A stretch of 64,000 nucleotides of DNA. Source: Rhodococcus rhodochrous. GTDB lineage: Bacteria; Actinomycetota; Actinomycetes; Mycobacteriales; Mycobacteriaceae. Position 1 is the stretch's first letter, and every line of letters starts with the position of its first letter. The stretch lies in assembly GCF_014854695.1 (NCBI RefSeq), contig NZ_CP027557.1:1984001-2048000 (forward strand), read 5' to 3'. Shown here in pieces: positions 1 to 10,697 of the stretch. The notes under the pieces were generated by a model. The model saw only the letters and a program-made list of their open reading frames with translations, made no database searches and was not told the DNA's origin. Made by a program: the position numbers and the translations under genes.

Positions 1-95
1 TGCGCAAGCACGCCATTCTGCGTCGTCATCTGTCTCCGGCGGCGCGGTTCACCCAGAAGGTGGAGGACCGCCTGCGCCGGATACTGGGCCGCTGA
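1..95 (+). CDS. C-terminal fragment of an unidentified protein
   Basis: An open frame enters from the left edge and stops with TGA at 93-95. The visible 30 residues are strongly basic and end in LRRILGR, with an HLSPAARFTQKVEDR stretch before that. It converges with glbO, leaving 18 bp between them. The fragment is too short to name a family; a basic cytoplasmic tail of a membrane protein is one possibility. Only the existence of an in-frame tail is supported. Confidence 0.4.
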   Translation, partial: RKHAILRRHLSPAARFTQKVEDRLRRILGR

Positions 96-113
96 CCCCG
101 GACACGCCGACTC

Positions 114-506
114 CTAGATAGGGGAATTCATCATCGAGTCGGCCGCCATGTTCATGTAGTCGACGAGCTGCCGACGGTGCTCGTCGTCGAGCGTCTTCTC
201 GTCGATCGACGCGATCGCGGTGTGCATGCACCGCAACCAGGCGTCGCGCTCGAGCGGCCCGATCCGGAAAGGATGATGACGCATGCGCAGCCGCGGGTGG
301 CCCCGTTCCTCGGAGTAGGTGCGCGGGCCGCCCCAGTACTGCTCCAGGAACATCCGCATGCGCCGTTCGGCCGGACCGAGATCCTCCTCGGGATACAGGG
401 GCCGGACGATCTCGTCCCGTGCGATCTCCTCGTAGAACCGTGCAGTGAGCCGGCGGAACGTCTCGGCGCCACCGACCGCCTCGTAGAAGGTCTGCTCGTC
501 ACTCAT
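114..506 (-). CDS. glbO: Group II truncated hemoglobin (trHbO)
   Basis: A 130-residue heme protein of the 2-on-2 globin fold. Group II proteins bind O2 tightly and are linked to respiration and peroxide or NO chemistry at the membrane. Diagnostic residues are visible: Tyr25 (B10), Tyr38 (CD1), proximal His77 (F8) in RMRHHPF and Trp90 (G8) in DAWLRCM, each two positions later than in M. tuberculosis GlbO. Length is normal. The ATG at 506 gives the [13 protein letters not shown] start; the frame stays open upstream but without globin sequence. It is divergent from the HNH gene, with a shared 186-bp promoter region, as in M. tuberculosis Rv2470/Rv2469c. Confidence 0.95.
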   Translation of the reverse strand: MSDEQTFYEAVGGAETFRRLTARFYEEIARDEIVRPLYPEEDLGPAERRMRMFLEQYWGGPRTYSEERGHPRLRMRHHPFRIGPLERDAWLRCMHTAIASIDEKTLDDEHRRQLVDYMNMAADSMMNSPI

Positions 507-692
507 CTGTATTCGTTCACCGTCCCTCTCGACCGTCCATTGTGCCCGCTCCCGACCGCACACCGCCCGACGAGCTGTGCCGGGCGGGACCGTCACCGGA
601 TGTTCACCGGCCCGACCTGGACCGGTCCGCTGATTCGGGGTGCGATTCGGGAGCATCCGTGGTCCACTGTTCCCAGTCTTTTCGGAGGTCGT

Positions 693-1322
693 ATGAAGCA
701 CAGCAGCAGCTCGCATCGACAACTCCCGCCCGCGGACGCCCCTGCAGGGGTGCCGGGGGCTACCACACTGCGCGTGGTGCACGACAGCACCGCGACGGTA
801 CCCGACTGGTTGAAACGTCGAGTCTTGCTGCTCAACGCCACCTACGAGCCGCTCACCGCCCTGCCCGCCCGCAGGGCCGTGGTCCTGATGGCCGGGGGCA
901 AGGCCGATACCGTGCACGACGATCCGCTCGCCCCGCTCGTGCGGTCGGCCGAATGGTCCGTGCAACTGCCGTCCGTGATCCGTCTGCGCAACTACGTGCG
1001 CGTTCCGTATCACGCCCGGGTGCCGCTCACCCGGGCCGCGCTCATGCACCGCGACCGGAACCGGTGCGCTTACTGCGGAGGCAAGGCCGAGACGATCGAC
1101 CACGTCGTGCCGCGCAGCCGCGGCGGCGAGCACACCTGGGAGAACTGCGTCGCGTGCTGCGCGCCGTGCAACCATCGCAAGGCCGACAAGCTGCTCACCG
1201 AACTCGGATGGACCCTGCGTGTGGTGCCGAATCCGCCCAAGGGTCGGCACTGGCGCCTGCTCGCGACCCTGCCCGAGTTGCACCCCACCTGGCTGCCCTA
1301 TCTGGGGGAGGGCGCGGCCTGA
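693..1322 (+). CDS. HNH endonuclease family protein
   Basis: A 209-residue protein with a C-terminal HNH module: [21 protein letters not shown], then [18 protein letters not shown]. This carries the Asp-His pair and two CxxC pairs expected of a zinc-stabilised HNH nuclease. The N-terminal half ([25 protein letters not shown]) is typical of the actinobacterial Rv2469c family, whose biological role is not established. The ATG at 693 follows a GGAGG at 685-689. The frame is open far upstream, but that region is antisense to glbO. Substrate is unknown; the nuclease assignment rests on the motif only. Confidence 0.9.
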   Translation: MKHSSSSHRQLPPADAPAGVPGATTLRVVHDSTATVPDWLKRRVLLLNATYEPLTALPARRAVVLMAGGKADTVHDDPLAPLVRSAEWSVQLPSVIRLRNYVRVPYHARVPLTRAALMHRDRNRCAYCGGKAETIDHVVPRSRGGEHTWENCVACCAPCNHRKADKLLTELGWTLRVVPNPPKGRHWRLLATLPELHPTWLPYLGEGAA

Positions 1323-1369
1323 TCGGGTCGTTCTCCGGGGCGTATGAGGCCTTTCGGGCCCGGCTGGGC

Positions 1370-1375
1370 TAACGT
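1370..1375 (+). promoter_or_regulatory. -10 hexamer for leaderless ctaJ
   Basis: TAACGT lies exactly 6 nt before the GTG at 1382, with no ribosome binding site. This is the actinobacterial leaderless layout, with transcription expected to begin at or next to the start codon. Inference from spacing. Confidence 0.5.
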
Positions 1376-1381
1376 TTGGCT

Positions 1382-1654
1382 GTGAGCATTCTCGAGACAA
1401 CCCTGATCTTCGTCGGCATCCCGCTGCTGATCGTCTTGGTCTTCGGTGGGCTGTCCTTCGTCATGAGCAAGTACCCGGGCTCCACGCCGTCGGACGACCC
1501 GTACACGCTCGACCGGAAATGGGAGCACGGACCGCTCCTGTGGACCGCGACCGACGAATCGACCCATCCCTGGAAATACCCGCATCATGGTCACGGTCAT
1601 GCCGCTCTGACCTCGGCGGAGCTGATCGGAGGTACCGCAAGTGGCAAGTGGTGA
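1382..1654 (+). CDS. ctaJ: aa3-type cytochrome oxidase subunit CtaJ
   Basis: A 90-residue protein with one N-terminal membrane helix (about residues 5-28, [20 protein letters not shown]) and a polar tail rich in Trp, His and Pro ([17 protein letters not shown]). It matches the small accessory subunit found in the mycobacterial bc1-aa3 supercomplex, encoded beside pepN as here. The GTG at 1382 is preceded by TAACGT at a leaderless spacing; an in-frame TTG at 1376 is an alternative that adds two residues. Its last 14 bases overlap the DUF5130 gene, implying co-translation. The name is from recalled family context. Confidence 0.8.
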   Translation: MSILETTLIFVGIPLLIVLVFGGLSFVMSKYPGSTPSDDPYTLDRKWEHGPLLWTATDESTHPWKYPHHGHGHAALTSAELIGGTASGKW

Positions 1655-2114
1655 CGTGATCCAGCGTCCGGCCGTCGCGCCGGAGAACCTGCCGCACGGT
1701 GCGGCACTCACCGCGAGCGGACGCATCTCCGCCGTGCGCGGTCTCGGGCAGGCCTTCACGGGTGCGCCGTTCAAGGACCGCGACCTCATCACCCTCGACG
1801 ACACGCTCACGCACGCGATGCGGATCACCAACGTGCGGTTCACCGTCTACATCGGTGACGACGTGAATCCGGCTGCGGCGACCGACGCCCTGATGCCGAC
1901 GACGCCGGACGCCGACAACTCGGTCCTCGTGGCCGTCTTCCCGAACCAGCGGAGCATCGAGGTCCGCTCGGGTCGCACCGCCGCCGACCGCGCCACCGAC
2001 CGGGTGCTGCAGCTCGGCGTCACCGCGGCCGTGTCGTCCTTCGGTCAGGGGAATCTGCTCGACGGCATCACCAGTGCTGTCCGCGTCATCGCGAACGCCA
2101 TGGTCGCTCCCTGA
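1641..2114 (+). CDS. DUF5130 family protein
   Basis: A 157-residue protein starting at a GTG inside the end of ctaJ, with GATCGGAGG about 8 nt upstream. It contains a conserved stretch LTHAMRITNVRFTVYIGDD and a TAADRATDRVLQLGVTAAVSSF segment, as in the Rv2468c family found in this position in mycobacteria. The layout resembles TPM-domain proteins (a short alpha/beta fold), but no catalytic motif is evident. Overlap with ctaJ suggests a role near the respiratory chain; that is context only. Function unknown. Confidence 0.8.
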   Translation: MASGDVIQRPAVAPENLPHGAALTASGRISAVRGLGQAFTGAPFKDRDLITLDDTLTHAMRITNVRFTVYIGDDVNPAAATDALMPTTPDADNSVLVAVFPNQRSIEVRSGRTAADRATDRVLQLGVTAAVSSFGQGNLLDGITSAVRVIANAMVAP

Positions 2115-2133
2115 TACGGAGCCCACGAACCAT

Positions 2134-2178
2134 CTGTGGCCCGCTGCCACTCCGTGAAGGAGAGGCAGCGGGCCACAG
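2134..2178. terminator. Bidirectional terminator between DUF5130 gene and pepN
   Basis: A perfect 15-bp inverted repeat (CTGTGGCCCGCTGCC and its complement, 2134-2148 and 2164-2178) with a 15-nt loop lies between the two convergent genes. There is no clear T-tract, as is common in high-GC actinobacteria. Confidence 0.75.
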
Positions 2179-2225
2179 TCGTCTCATGTGGGCACCGCCC
2201 ACAGTCGTTCGGTGAGGTCGGTGCG

Positions 2226-4808
<2,583 letters not shown>

Positions 4809-4871
4809 GGGAGAACTCCTTCTCACGACGGAATGTCGGTCGGCGTCCATCCCATCATGATCGGCGAACCC

Positions 4872-6113
4872 TCACGGAGCGACGTCGGACAACGGCACCG
4901 TGGTGTCCGTCAACCGGCCGACGTCGACGGGCCGCCCCGAGGCGATGAGAGCGCGGATGTCGTCCCCGGCATCCCAGATGTTGACGTTCATCCCCGCCCG
5001 GACGTGCTGCTCGTCGTCGAGCCAGAACGCGAGGAACTGCCGGTCCTGCACGTCGCCGCGGGTGACCACCCGCGCGTCGCGGGGAGCGAGCCCGACGTAT
5101 TCCATGCCGAGGTCGTACTGGTCGGTGAAGAAATAGGGGAGCCGGACGTAGGTTGCCTCGCGGCCGAGCATCGTCGCGGCCGCGACGGCCGGCTGGTTCA
5201 GGGCGTTGGCCCAGTGTTCGACGCGTACCCGGGTGCCGAGCAGCGGGTGCTCCGCCGAGGCGATGTCGCCGACGGCCACGATGTCCGGATCGCTCGTCCG
5301 CATCGAGGCGTCGACGAGCACGCCGTCGTCGACCGCGAGCCCGGCGTCGCGGGCCAGGTCGACATTCGGGCGCGCCCCGACCGCGACCAGCACGGCGTCG
5401 GCGGGCACCACACTGTCGTCGCCGAACCGGATGCCGCTCGCGCGACCGTCGTAGGCGACGATCTCGCGCACCGAGGTGTTCGTCCGCAGATCGACCCCGT
5501 GTGCGCGGTGCAGGTCGGCGAACACCGCGCCCATCTCCTCGCCGAGTGCACCGAGCAGGGGTTGCTTCGCGGTCTCCGCGATCACCACCCCCGCGCCCCG
5601 GCCGCGGGCGTTCGCGGCGATCTCCATGCCGATCCATCCCGCGCCGATGACGGCCAGCCATCCCGCATGGTCGGTCTCGCCCTGGATCGCGGTGAGCAGC
5701 GCATCGGAGTCCTCGACGGTGCGCATGACGTACACGCGTTCGGCGTCGGCTCCGGGAATCGGGACCGTGCGGGGCGTCGAGCCCGTTGCGAGAGCGAGCT
5801 TGTCGTAGTGCAACGTCGACCCGTCGGGCAACGTCACCGTGTGGGCGGCCGGATCGATCGCGGTGACCTTCGTGCCGAGCAGCAGTTCGACGCGGTGGTC
5901 GCGGTACCAGTCGCCGTCGTGCACCGTGAAGTCGGCGAGTTGCTTGCGTCCGGCGAAGTAGTCCTTCGACAACGGCGGTCGCTCGTAGGGCAGGTGCTCC
6001 TCCGCGCCGATCAGCAGGATGCGCCCGGGAAAGTCGCGGGCGCGCAGTTCCTCTGCCAGCTTGGCACCGGCCAGACCCGCGCCGACGATCAGAAACGTTT
6101 CCTCACCCGACAT
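4872..6113 (-). CDS. FAD-dependent ferredoxin/rubredoxin reductase-like oxidoreductase
   Basis: A 413-residue pyridine nucleotide-disulfide family flavoprotein. The FAD dinucleotide fold is at the N-terminus (FLIVGAGLAGAKLAEELR). A central NAD(P)H fold carries LAVIGAGWIGMEIAANA. The second FAD signature is DIVAVGDIAS, and a reductase C-terminal domain follows. The composition matches bacterial ferredoxin reductases that pass electrons from NAD(P)H to ferredoxin, often for P450s or oxygenases. No partner ferredoxin or P450 is adjacent. The ATG at 6113 has GGAGG 9 nt upstream; the frame stays open upstream without homology. It is divergent from the DsbA-like gene (159 bp). Confidence 0.88.
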   Translation of the reverse strand: MSGEETFLIVGAGLAGAKLAEELRARDFPGRILLIGAEEHLPYERPPLSKDYFAGRKQLADFTVHDGDWYRDHRVELLLGTKVTAIDPAAHTVTLPDGSTLHYDKLALATGSTPRTVPIPGADAERVYVMRTVEDSDALLTAIQGETDHAGWLAVIGAGWIGMEIAANARGRGAGVVIAETAKQPLLGALGEEMGAVFADLHRAHGVDLRTNTSVREIVAYDGRASGIRFGDDSVVPADAVLVAVGARPNVDLARDAGLAVDDGVLVDASMRTSDPDIVAVGDIASAEHPLLGTRVRVEHWANALNQPAVAAATMLGREATYVRLPYFFTDQYDLGMEYVGLAPRDARVVTRGDVQDRQFLAFWLDDEQHVRAGMNVNIWDAGDDIRALIASGRPVDVGRLTDTTVPLSDVAP

Positions 6114-6272
6114 CGTGGTGCCTCCACTGTGATGCGTGCCGGACCTGCTTCCCGGCTCCGACGTTACGGCTACCGCCCGCACTACGGCCCGGTTCAGGAA
6201 GAATCGTCGACGGAACCGCGTTGAACATGCTCGTAGTTGTCCGGCCCGTACGAATTTTTGTGAGGAGATCTC

Positions 6273-6905
6273 TTGAGCGACCTGACTGCCGCGTCCCCGA
6301 CCGGCAAGGACACCGCCGACTTCTGGTTCGATCCGTTGTGCCCGTGGTGCTGGATCACCTCGCGCTGGATCCTCGAGGTCACGAAGGTACGCGACATCGA
6401 CGCGCGTTTCCATGTCATGAGCCTGGCCGTGCTGAACGAGGGGCGCGACCTGCCGGAGGAGTACGCCGAGCTGATGACGAAGGCGTGGGGCCCGGTGCGC
6501 GTCGCGATCGCCGCAGCGCAGAAGTACGGCGACGACATCCTCTCCCCGCTGTACACGGCGATGGGCACCCGCATCCACAACGAGGGCAACAAGGACTTCG
6601 CGGACGTGATCGCCGCGTCGCTCGCCGAACTCGACCTCGATGCCTCGCTGGCCGAGGCCGCCGACAGCGACGCCTACGACGAGGCTCTGCGCACGAGCCA
6701 CCACGCCGGCATGGACAAGGTGGGCCAGGACGTCGGTACGCCCACCATCCATGTCAACGGCATCGCCTTCTTCGGGCCCGTCCTGTCGAAGATCCCGCGC
6801 GGCGAAGAGGCCGGCAAGGTGTGGGACGGCGTGGTCGCCCTCGCGTCCTACCCGCACTTCTTCGAACTCAAGCGCAGCCGCGACGAGGAGCCCGACTTCT
6901 CCTGA
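6273..6905 (+). CDS. DsbA-family mycothiol-dependent nitroreductase
   Basis: A 210-residue thioredoxin-fold protein with the active-site motif CPWC at residues 23-26, followed by the alpha-helical DsbA insert and a cis-Pro region ([10 protein letters not shown]). No signal peptide is present, so it is cytoplasmic, unlike secreted DsbA proteins. The sequence and its location between pepN and rpiB match M. tuberculosis Rv2466c, a mycothiol-dependent nitroreductase linked to thiol stress. A TTG at 6273 is the start, supported by GAGGAG at 6262-6267; no ATG or GTG in frame fits better. Confidence 0.88.
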   Translation: MSDLTAASPTGKDTADFWFDPLCPWCWITSRWILEVTKVRDIDARFHVMSLAVLNEGRDLPEEYAELMTKAWGPVRVAIAAAQKYGDDILSPLYTAMGTRIHNEGNKDFADVIAASLAELDLDASLAEAADSDAYDEALRTSHHAGMDKVGQDVGTPTIHVNGIAFFGPVLSKIPRGEEAGKVWDGVVALASYPHFFELKRSRDEEPDFS

Positions 6906-6942
6906 CCGAGTGCGGCCGTGGAGCTCGGTAGAGTGCCACGGC

Positions 6943-7530
6943 GTGTCGAACGATCATGTGGTCCGGCCGGCGACGGTGCACGATGTCGAGAAAGCGACGG
7001 CAACGCTCGGACGAGCGTTCCGCGACTATCCGTTCACCCGCTACACCGTCGACGGCCGGGACCACGAGACCCGGGTCCGCGACCTGCAGGGGCTCTTCCT
7101 CACCGAGATCGGCATGCGCTGCGGCGAGGTGTGGGTCTCCGATGACGTCGATGCGGTGGCCGTCTGGACGACGCCCGGCTCCACCGGACTCGAGGAGGCG
7201 TTCGTGTCCGTCGCCGAGCGGGTGACGGAACTGCGAGGCGATCGTGCCCACGCCGCCGAACTGGCCGAGCAGGCCACCGCGGAGCTGCAGCCGAGCGAGC
7301 CCGCGTGGTTCCTGGCCACGGTGGGCGTCGATCCCGCCTCGCAGGGGCGCGGCCTGGGACGGGCCGTCCTCGAACCAGGACTTCGCGCGGCCGAACGGCA
7401 GGGGGTCGCGGCCTGTCTGGAGACCTCCTCGGAGGCGAACGTCGCGCTCTACGAACGTCTCGGATTCGTCGTCACCGGTGTCGTGGAGCTGCCGGACGGC
7501 GGCCCGAAAGTCTGGGCGATGCGCCGCTGA
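6943..7530 (+). CDS. GNAT family N-acetyltransferase
   Basis: A 195-residue GNAT protein. The acetyl-CoA binding motif A is visible as FLATVGVDPASQGRGLGRAVL (Q/RxxGxG/A type), and motif B as ANVALYERLGFVVTG near the C-terminus. The substrate cannot be read from sequence. The GTG at 6943 (VSNDHVVRPATVHD) has no ribosome binding site. A TAGAGT hexamer ends 8 nt before it, so it may be leaderless. It follows the DsbA-like gene by 37 bp. It resembles the second GNAT gene at 47495, and both begin with a similar early motif (F..DP.F / F.DYPF). Confidence 0.85.
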   Translation: MSNDHVVRPATVHDVEKATATLGRAFRDYPFTRYTVDGRDHETRVRDLQGLFLTEIGMRCGEVWVSDDVDAVAVWTTPGSTGLEEAFVSVAERVTELRGDRAHAAELAEQATAELQPSEPAWFLATVGVDPASQGRGLGRAVLEPGLRAAERQGVAACLETSSEANVALYERLGFVVTGVVELPDGGPKVWAMRR

Positions 7531-7652
7531 CCTGCCGGGGCGGGGTTCGCCACGCTCGGGACCGAAGGTCGCAACGCTCCGCCGTACAGACTTGTGCTCA
7601 CCCCGAATTCAATTCTCGGCTTCGGGTCGGGCGCGGACTACCGTGATGCATC

Positions 7653-7724
7653 ATGGCTGTTCCCTGTCCCCGTACCCTGCTCGTCACAACCAGCGCGTCG
7701 CTCGCGCCGGAGGTGACGCGATGA
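7653..7724 (+). CDS. Candidate 23-codon leader peptide upstream of sfnB
   Basis: The frame begins MAVPCPRTLLVTT and stops at a TGA (7722-7724) that overlaps the ATG of sfnB as ATGA. A TACCGT hexamer at 7639-7644 ends 8 nt upstream, suggesting leaderless translation. It contains one Cys codon at position 5. Mycobacterial sulfur-acquisition genes are known to carry leaderless cysteine-rich upstream ORFs that act by attenuation. This candidate has only one Cys, so the analogy is weak. An alternative ATG at 7646 runs in frame into sfnB. Confidence 0.35.
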   Translation: MAVPCPRTLLVTTSASLAPEVTR

Positions 7725-8935
7725 CCACCTCACGCACCGCGACCCGCCTCGCCGACACCGACGAGGCCCTGCGCGTCGCCTCCGCGCTCGCCGACGAGTT
7801 CGCGGCCGGCGCGTCACGTCGTGATGCCGAACGGGAACTGCCGCGCGAGGAGATCCGCGCGCTCGCGGCCTCCGGACTGCTCGCGGTGACCGTGCCCACC
7901 GAATACGGCGGCATCGCCGCTCCGTACGAAGTGGTCGCCGAGATCTTCCGGATCCTCGCCTCGGCGGATCCGAGCATCGCCCAGATCCCGCACTCGCACT
8001 TCACCTTCCTCGAGGCGATCCGATCCCAGGGCAGCGACGAGCAGAAGCGCTTCTTCTACGGCGAGGTGCTCGGCGGTGCGTTGTTCGCCAATGCCCAGAG
8101 CGAACGCGGGTCGCGTGCGGTGAACATCGACAGCACGGTGCTGCGCCGGCAGAGGGACGGCTACGTCCTCACCGGCCGCAAGTTCTACAGCACCGGTGCG
8201 TTGTTCGCCGACTGGATCGCGGTGCGCGCCAGTCTTTCCGACGATCCGGACGCGACCGACGCGTCGACCCCGAAGGCCGTCGCCTTCGTCCGGCGCGACA
8301 CCACCGGACTCACCGTCGTCGACGACTGGGACGGCATGGGTCAGCGCACCACCGCCAGCGGCACCGTCACCCTCGACGACATCGAGGTCCCCGACGCGGC
8401 GATCGTGCCGTACACGCCGATCTTCGAAGCGCCCACCACCTACGGCGCCCAGGCGCAGCTGCTGCACTCGGCGATCGACGTGGGTATCGCGACCGGCGCG
8501 CTCGCCGAGACCGTCGTCCAGGCAGGTCGCGCGCGCCCGCACTTCGAGGCGGATGTGGAACGCGCAGTGGATGATCCGCTGCTCGTCCAGATCGCCGGGG
8601 AGGCCACCGTCACCGTCCGCGCTGCCCAGGCGCTGCTCGCGGAGGCGGGACGGGCCGTCGACCGCGCACGTGCGAACCCGACCGCGGAGACCACTGCCGC
8701 GGCCTCCATCGAGGTCGCGACCGCGAAGGTCGCCGCGACCCGCGCCGCCGTCGAGACGGCGAACATCCTGTTCGAACTCGGCGGCACCCGCAGCGCATCG
8801 GGAGCCGCGAACCTGTCGCGCTACTGGCGCGACGCCCGCACCCACACCCTGCACGACGCGACCCGGTGGAAGCTCCAGCACATCGGCCGGTGGACCCTCA
8901 GCGGCACCCACCCGCCGCGCTACGGCGTGCTCTGA
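7721..8935 (+). CDS. sfnB: SfnB-family acyl-CoA-dehydrogenase-like sulfur acquisition oxidoreductase
   Basis: A 404-residue flavin-dependent protein of the acyl-CoA dehydrogenase / FMNH2 monooxygenase superfamily. The N-terminal helical domain includes FEYAL-like packing residues around EYGGIAAPYEVV. The middle domain (NAQSERGSRAVN) and the C-terminal helical bundle (ILFELGGTRSASGAANLSRYWRDARTHTLHD) are typical of the SfnB/DszC-like branch. It lies next to sfnG, supporting a role in liberating sulfur from organosulfur compounds. The ATG at 7721 has GGAGG 7-8 nt upstream and overlaps the stop of a short upstream frame. Oxygenase activity is inferred from the family. Confidence 0.85.
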   Translation: MTTSRTATRLADTDEALRVASALADEFAAGASRRDAERELPREEIRALAASGLLAVTVPTEYGGIAAPYEVVAEIFRILASADPSIAQIPHSHFTFLEAIRSQGSDEQKRFFYGEVLGGALFANAQSERGSRAVNIDSTVLRRQRDGYVLTGRKFYSTGALFADWIAVRASLSDDPDATDASTPKAVAFVRRDTTGLTVVDDWDGMGQRTTASGTVTLDDIEVPDAAIVPYTPIFEAPTTYGAQAQLLHSAIDVGIATGALAETVVQAGRARPHFEADVERAVDDPLLVQIAGEATVTVRAAQALLAEAGRAVDRARANPTAETTAAASIEVATAKVAATRAAVETANILFELGGTRSASGAANLSRYWRDARTHTLHDATRWKLQHIGRWTLSGTHPPRYGVL

Positions 8936-9002
8936 CCCGCCCCCGGCGGGGTGTGCTCCGACCCGCCCCCCGGCGGGGTGTGCTCCGACCCGCCCCCGAC
9001 GG
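8927..9002 (+). repeat. Tandem hairpin repeats between sfnB and sfnG
   Basis: About 2.9 copies of a 26-27 bp unit with core GTGCTCYGACCCGCCCCC (8927-8952, 8953-8979, 8980-9002). The first copy includes the stop codon of sfnB. Copies 1 and 2 each contain the inverted repeat CCCGCC / GGCGGG with a 3-4 nt loop; copy 3 has lost the right arm. This may act as a partial terminator or an mRNA 3'-end stabiliser within the sfn unit. Confidence 0.85.
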
Positions 9003-9068
9003 TCCACGGTTCGGATCTCGTTGATTCTTATGGTGGGCAGGAGGTAGGTCCCGGACTTGGATGAACAC

Positions 9069-10184
9069 ATGTCGACCGAACGCATCGCCGATCAGACCAC
9101 TTTCGCCTACTGGGTGCCCAACGTCAGTGGTGGCCTGGTCACCTCGGACATCGAACAGCGCACGAGCTGGGACTACGAGTACAACGTCGAGCTCGCCCGT
9201 ACGGCCGAGAACAACGGCTTCGAATACGCACTGAGCCAGGTGCGGTACGAGGCCAGCTACGGCGCGGAGTTCCAGCACGAGTCGACGAGTTTCAGCCTCG
9301 CCCTGCTGCTCGCGACCGAGCGACTCAAGGTCATCGCCGCCGTCCACCCCGGTCTGTGGCAGCCGGCCGTGCTGGCCAAGCTCGGCGCGACCGCCGACCG
9401 GCTGTCCGGTGGCCGGTTCGCGGTCAACGTCGTCAGCGGATGGTTCAAGGACGAGTTCACCCATATGGGTGAGCCGTGGCTCGAGCACGACGAGCGCTAC
9501 CGGCGCAGCGCCGAGTTCCTGCAGGTGCTCCGCAAGATCTGGACAGAGGACGAGGTCGACTTCCGCGGCGACTTCTACCGGATCCACGACTTCACACTGA
9601 AGCCGAAGCCGGCCAACACCCCCGAGCGCCCGAACCCGGAACTGTTCCAGGGCGGCAACTCCACCGCCGCCATCGCCAACGGTGGCCGGTACGCCGACTG
9701 GTACTTCAGCAACGGCAAGGACTACGACGGCATCACCACCCAGATCGACGAGCTGCGCGAGGTCGCCCGCACCCACGACCGCGAGGTGAAGATCGGGCTC
9801 AACGGGTTCATCATCGCCCGCGACACCGAGAAGGAGGCCCGCGACACCCTCCGGGAGATCGTGGAGAAGGCGAACAAGCCGGCCGTCGAGGGCTTCTGCA
9901 GCGCCGTCCGACAGGCCGGCTCGTCCACGGGCGACAAGAAGGGCATGTGGGCGGACTCGACCTTCGAGGACCTCGTCCAGTACAACGACGGTTTCAAGAC
10001 CCAGCTCATCGGTACGCCCGAGCAGATCGCACACCGCATCGTCGAATACCGCCGTCGCGGCGTCGACCTGATCCTCGCCGGCTTCCTGCACTTCCAGGAG
10101 GAGGTCGAGTACTTCGGCAGGAACGTGCTGCCGATCGTGCGCGAACTCGAGGCCGAGGAGGCCCGCGAACCCGTCGGCGTCTGA
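9069..10184 (+). CDS. sfnG: Dimethylsulfone monooxygenase SfnG
   Basis: A 371-residue FMNH2-dependent monooxygenase of the bacterial luciferase-like family. It begins with FAYWVPNVSGGLVTSDIEQRT, a hallmark of SfnG. It continues with the TIM-barrel signature LAKLGATADRLSGGRFAVNVVSGWFKDEF and ends in a luciferase-type helix (IVEYRRRGVDLILAGFLHFQEE). SfnG converts dimethylsulfone to methanesulfinate and formaldehyde for sulfur supply, using reduced flavin from a partner reductase that is not adjacent here. I prefer the ATG at 9069; an in-frame TTG at 9057 adds four residues and is closer to an AGGAGG at 9039-9044. Confidence 0.92.
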   Translation: MSTERIADQTTFAYWVPNVSGGLVTSDIEQRTSWDYEYNVELARTAENNGFEYALSQVRYEASYGAEFQHESTSFSLALLLATERLKVIAAVHPGLWQPAVLAKLGATADRLSGGRFAVNVVSGWFKDEFTHMGEPWLEHDERYRRSAEFLQVLRKIWTEDEVDFRGDFYRIHDFTLKPKPANTPERPNPELFQGGNSTAAIANGGRYADWYFSNGKDYDGITTQIDELREVARTHDREVKIGLNGFIIARDTEKEARDTLREIVEKANKPAVEGFCSAVRQAGSSTGDKKGMWADSTFEDLVQYNDGFKTQLIGTPEQIAHRIVEYRRRGVDLILAGFLHFQEEVEYFGRNVLPIVRELEAEEAREPVGV

Positions 10185-10202
10185 CACACCGACCGGCCTC
10201 GT

Positions 10203-10208
10203 TAGACT
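10203..10208 (+). promoter_or_regulatory. -10 hexamer for leaderless rpiB
   Basis: TAGACT ends 6 nt before the ATG at 10215, with no Shine-Dalgarno sequence between them. This predicts a leaderless transcript for rpiB and the closely linked glycosylase gene. Confidence 0.5.
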
Positions 10209-10214
10209 CGGCCC

Positions 10215-10694
10215 ATGCGCGTTTACCTGGGAGCCGACCACGCGGGCTTCGAACGGAAGAATGAGATCATCGAGCACCTGAAGAAGAACGGCCACGAGCC
10301 GATCGACTGCGGTGCGTTCGAGTACGACGCCCTCGACGACTACCCGGCCTTCTGCATCGAGGCTGCGCGGCGCACCGTCGCCGACAAGGGCAGCCTCGGC
10401 ATCGTGCTCGGTGGCAGCGGCAACGGCGAGCAGATCGCCGCCAACAAGGTGCCGGGTGCGCGCTGCGCCCTCGCCTGGAGCGTCGACACCGCCAAGCTCG
10501 CGCGCGAGCACAACAACGCGCAGCTCATCGGCATCGGTGGCCGCATGCACAGCCTCGAGGAGACCCTCGCGATCGTCGACGCCTTCCTGTCGACCGAGTG
10601 GTCGAACGAGGAGCGTCACCAGCGCCGCATCGACATCCTCGCCGAGTACGAGAAGACCGGCGAGGCCCCGGCAGTTCCCGGCGCGCCTGCCTGA
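10215..10694 (+). CDS. rpiB: Ribose-5-phosphate isomerase B
   Basis: A 159-residue enzyme of the pentose phosphate pathway that interconverts ribose-5-phosphate and ribulose-5-phosphate. The N-terminus MRVYLGADHAGFERK and the phosphate/active-site loop GGSGNGEQIAANK are diagnostic. Glu72 sits where actinobacterial RpiB uses Glu as the base in place of the Cys of E. coli RpiB. A His-rich HNNAQLIGIGGRMH segment follows. Length is normal. The ATG is leaderless-spaced behind TAGACT. The nei-like gene begins 3 nt after its stop, as in M. tuberculosis Rv2465c-Rv2464c. Confidence 0.97.
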   Translation: MRVYLGADHAGFERKNEIIEHLKKNGHEPIDCGAFEYDALDDYPAFCIEAARRTVADKGSLGIVLGGSGNGEQIAANKVPGARCALAWSVDTAKLAREHNNAQLIGIGGRMHSLEETLAIVDAFLSTEWSNEERHQRRIDILAEYEKTGEAPAVPGAPA

Positions 10695-10697
10695 TCC

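Noticed and set aside
7646-8935. sfnB starting at the ATG at 7646 (25-residue extension)
   Set aside because: The extension is not family-like, and the ATG falls before the transcription start predicted from TACCGT. The start at 7721 has a proper GGAGG.
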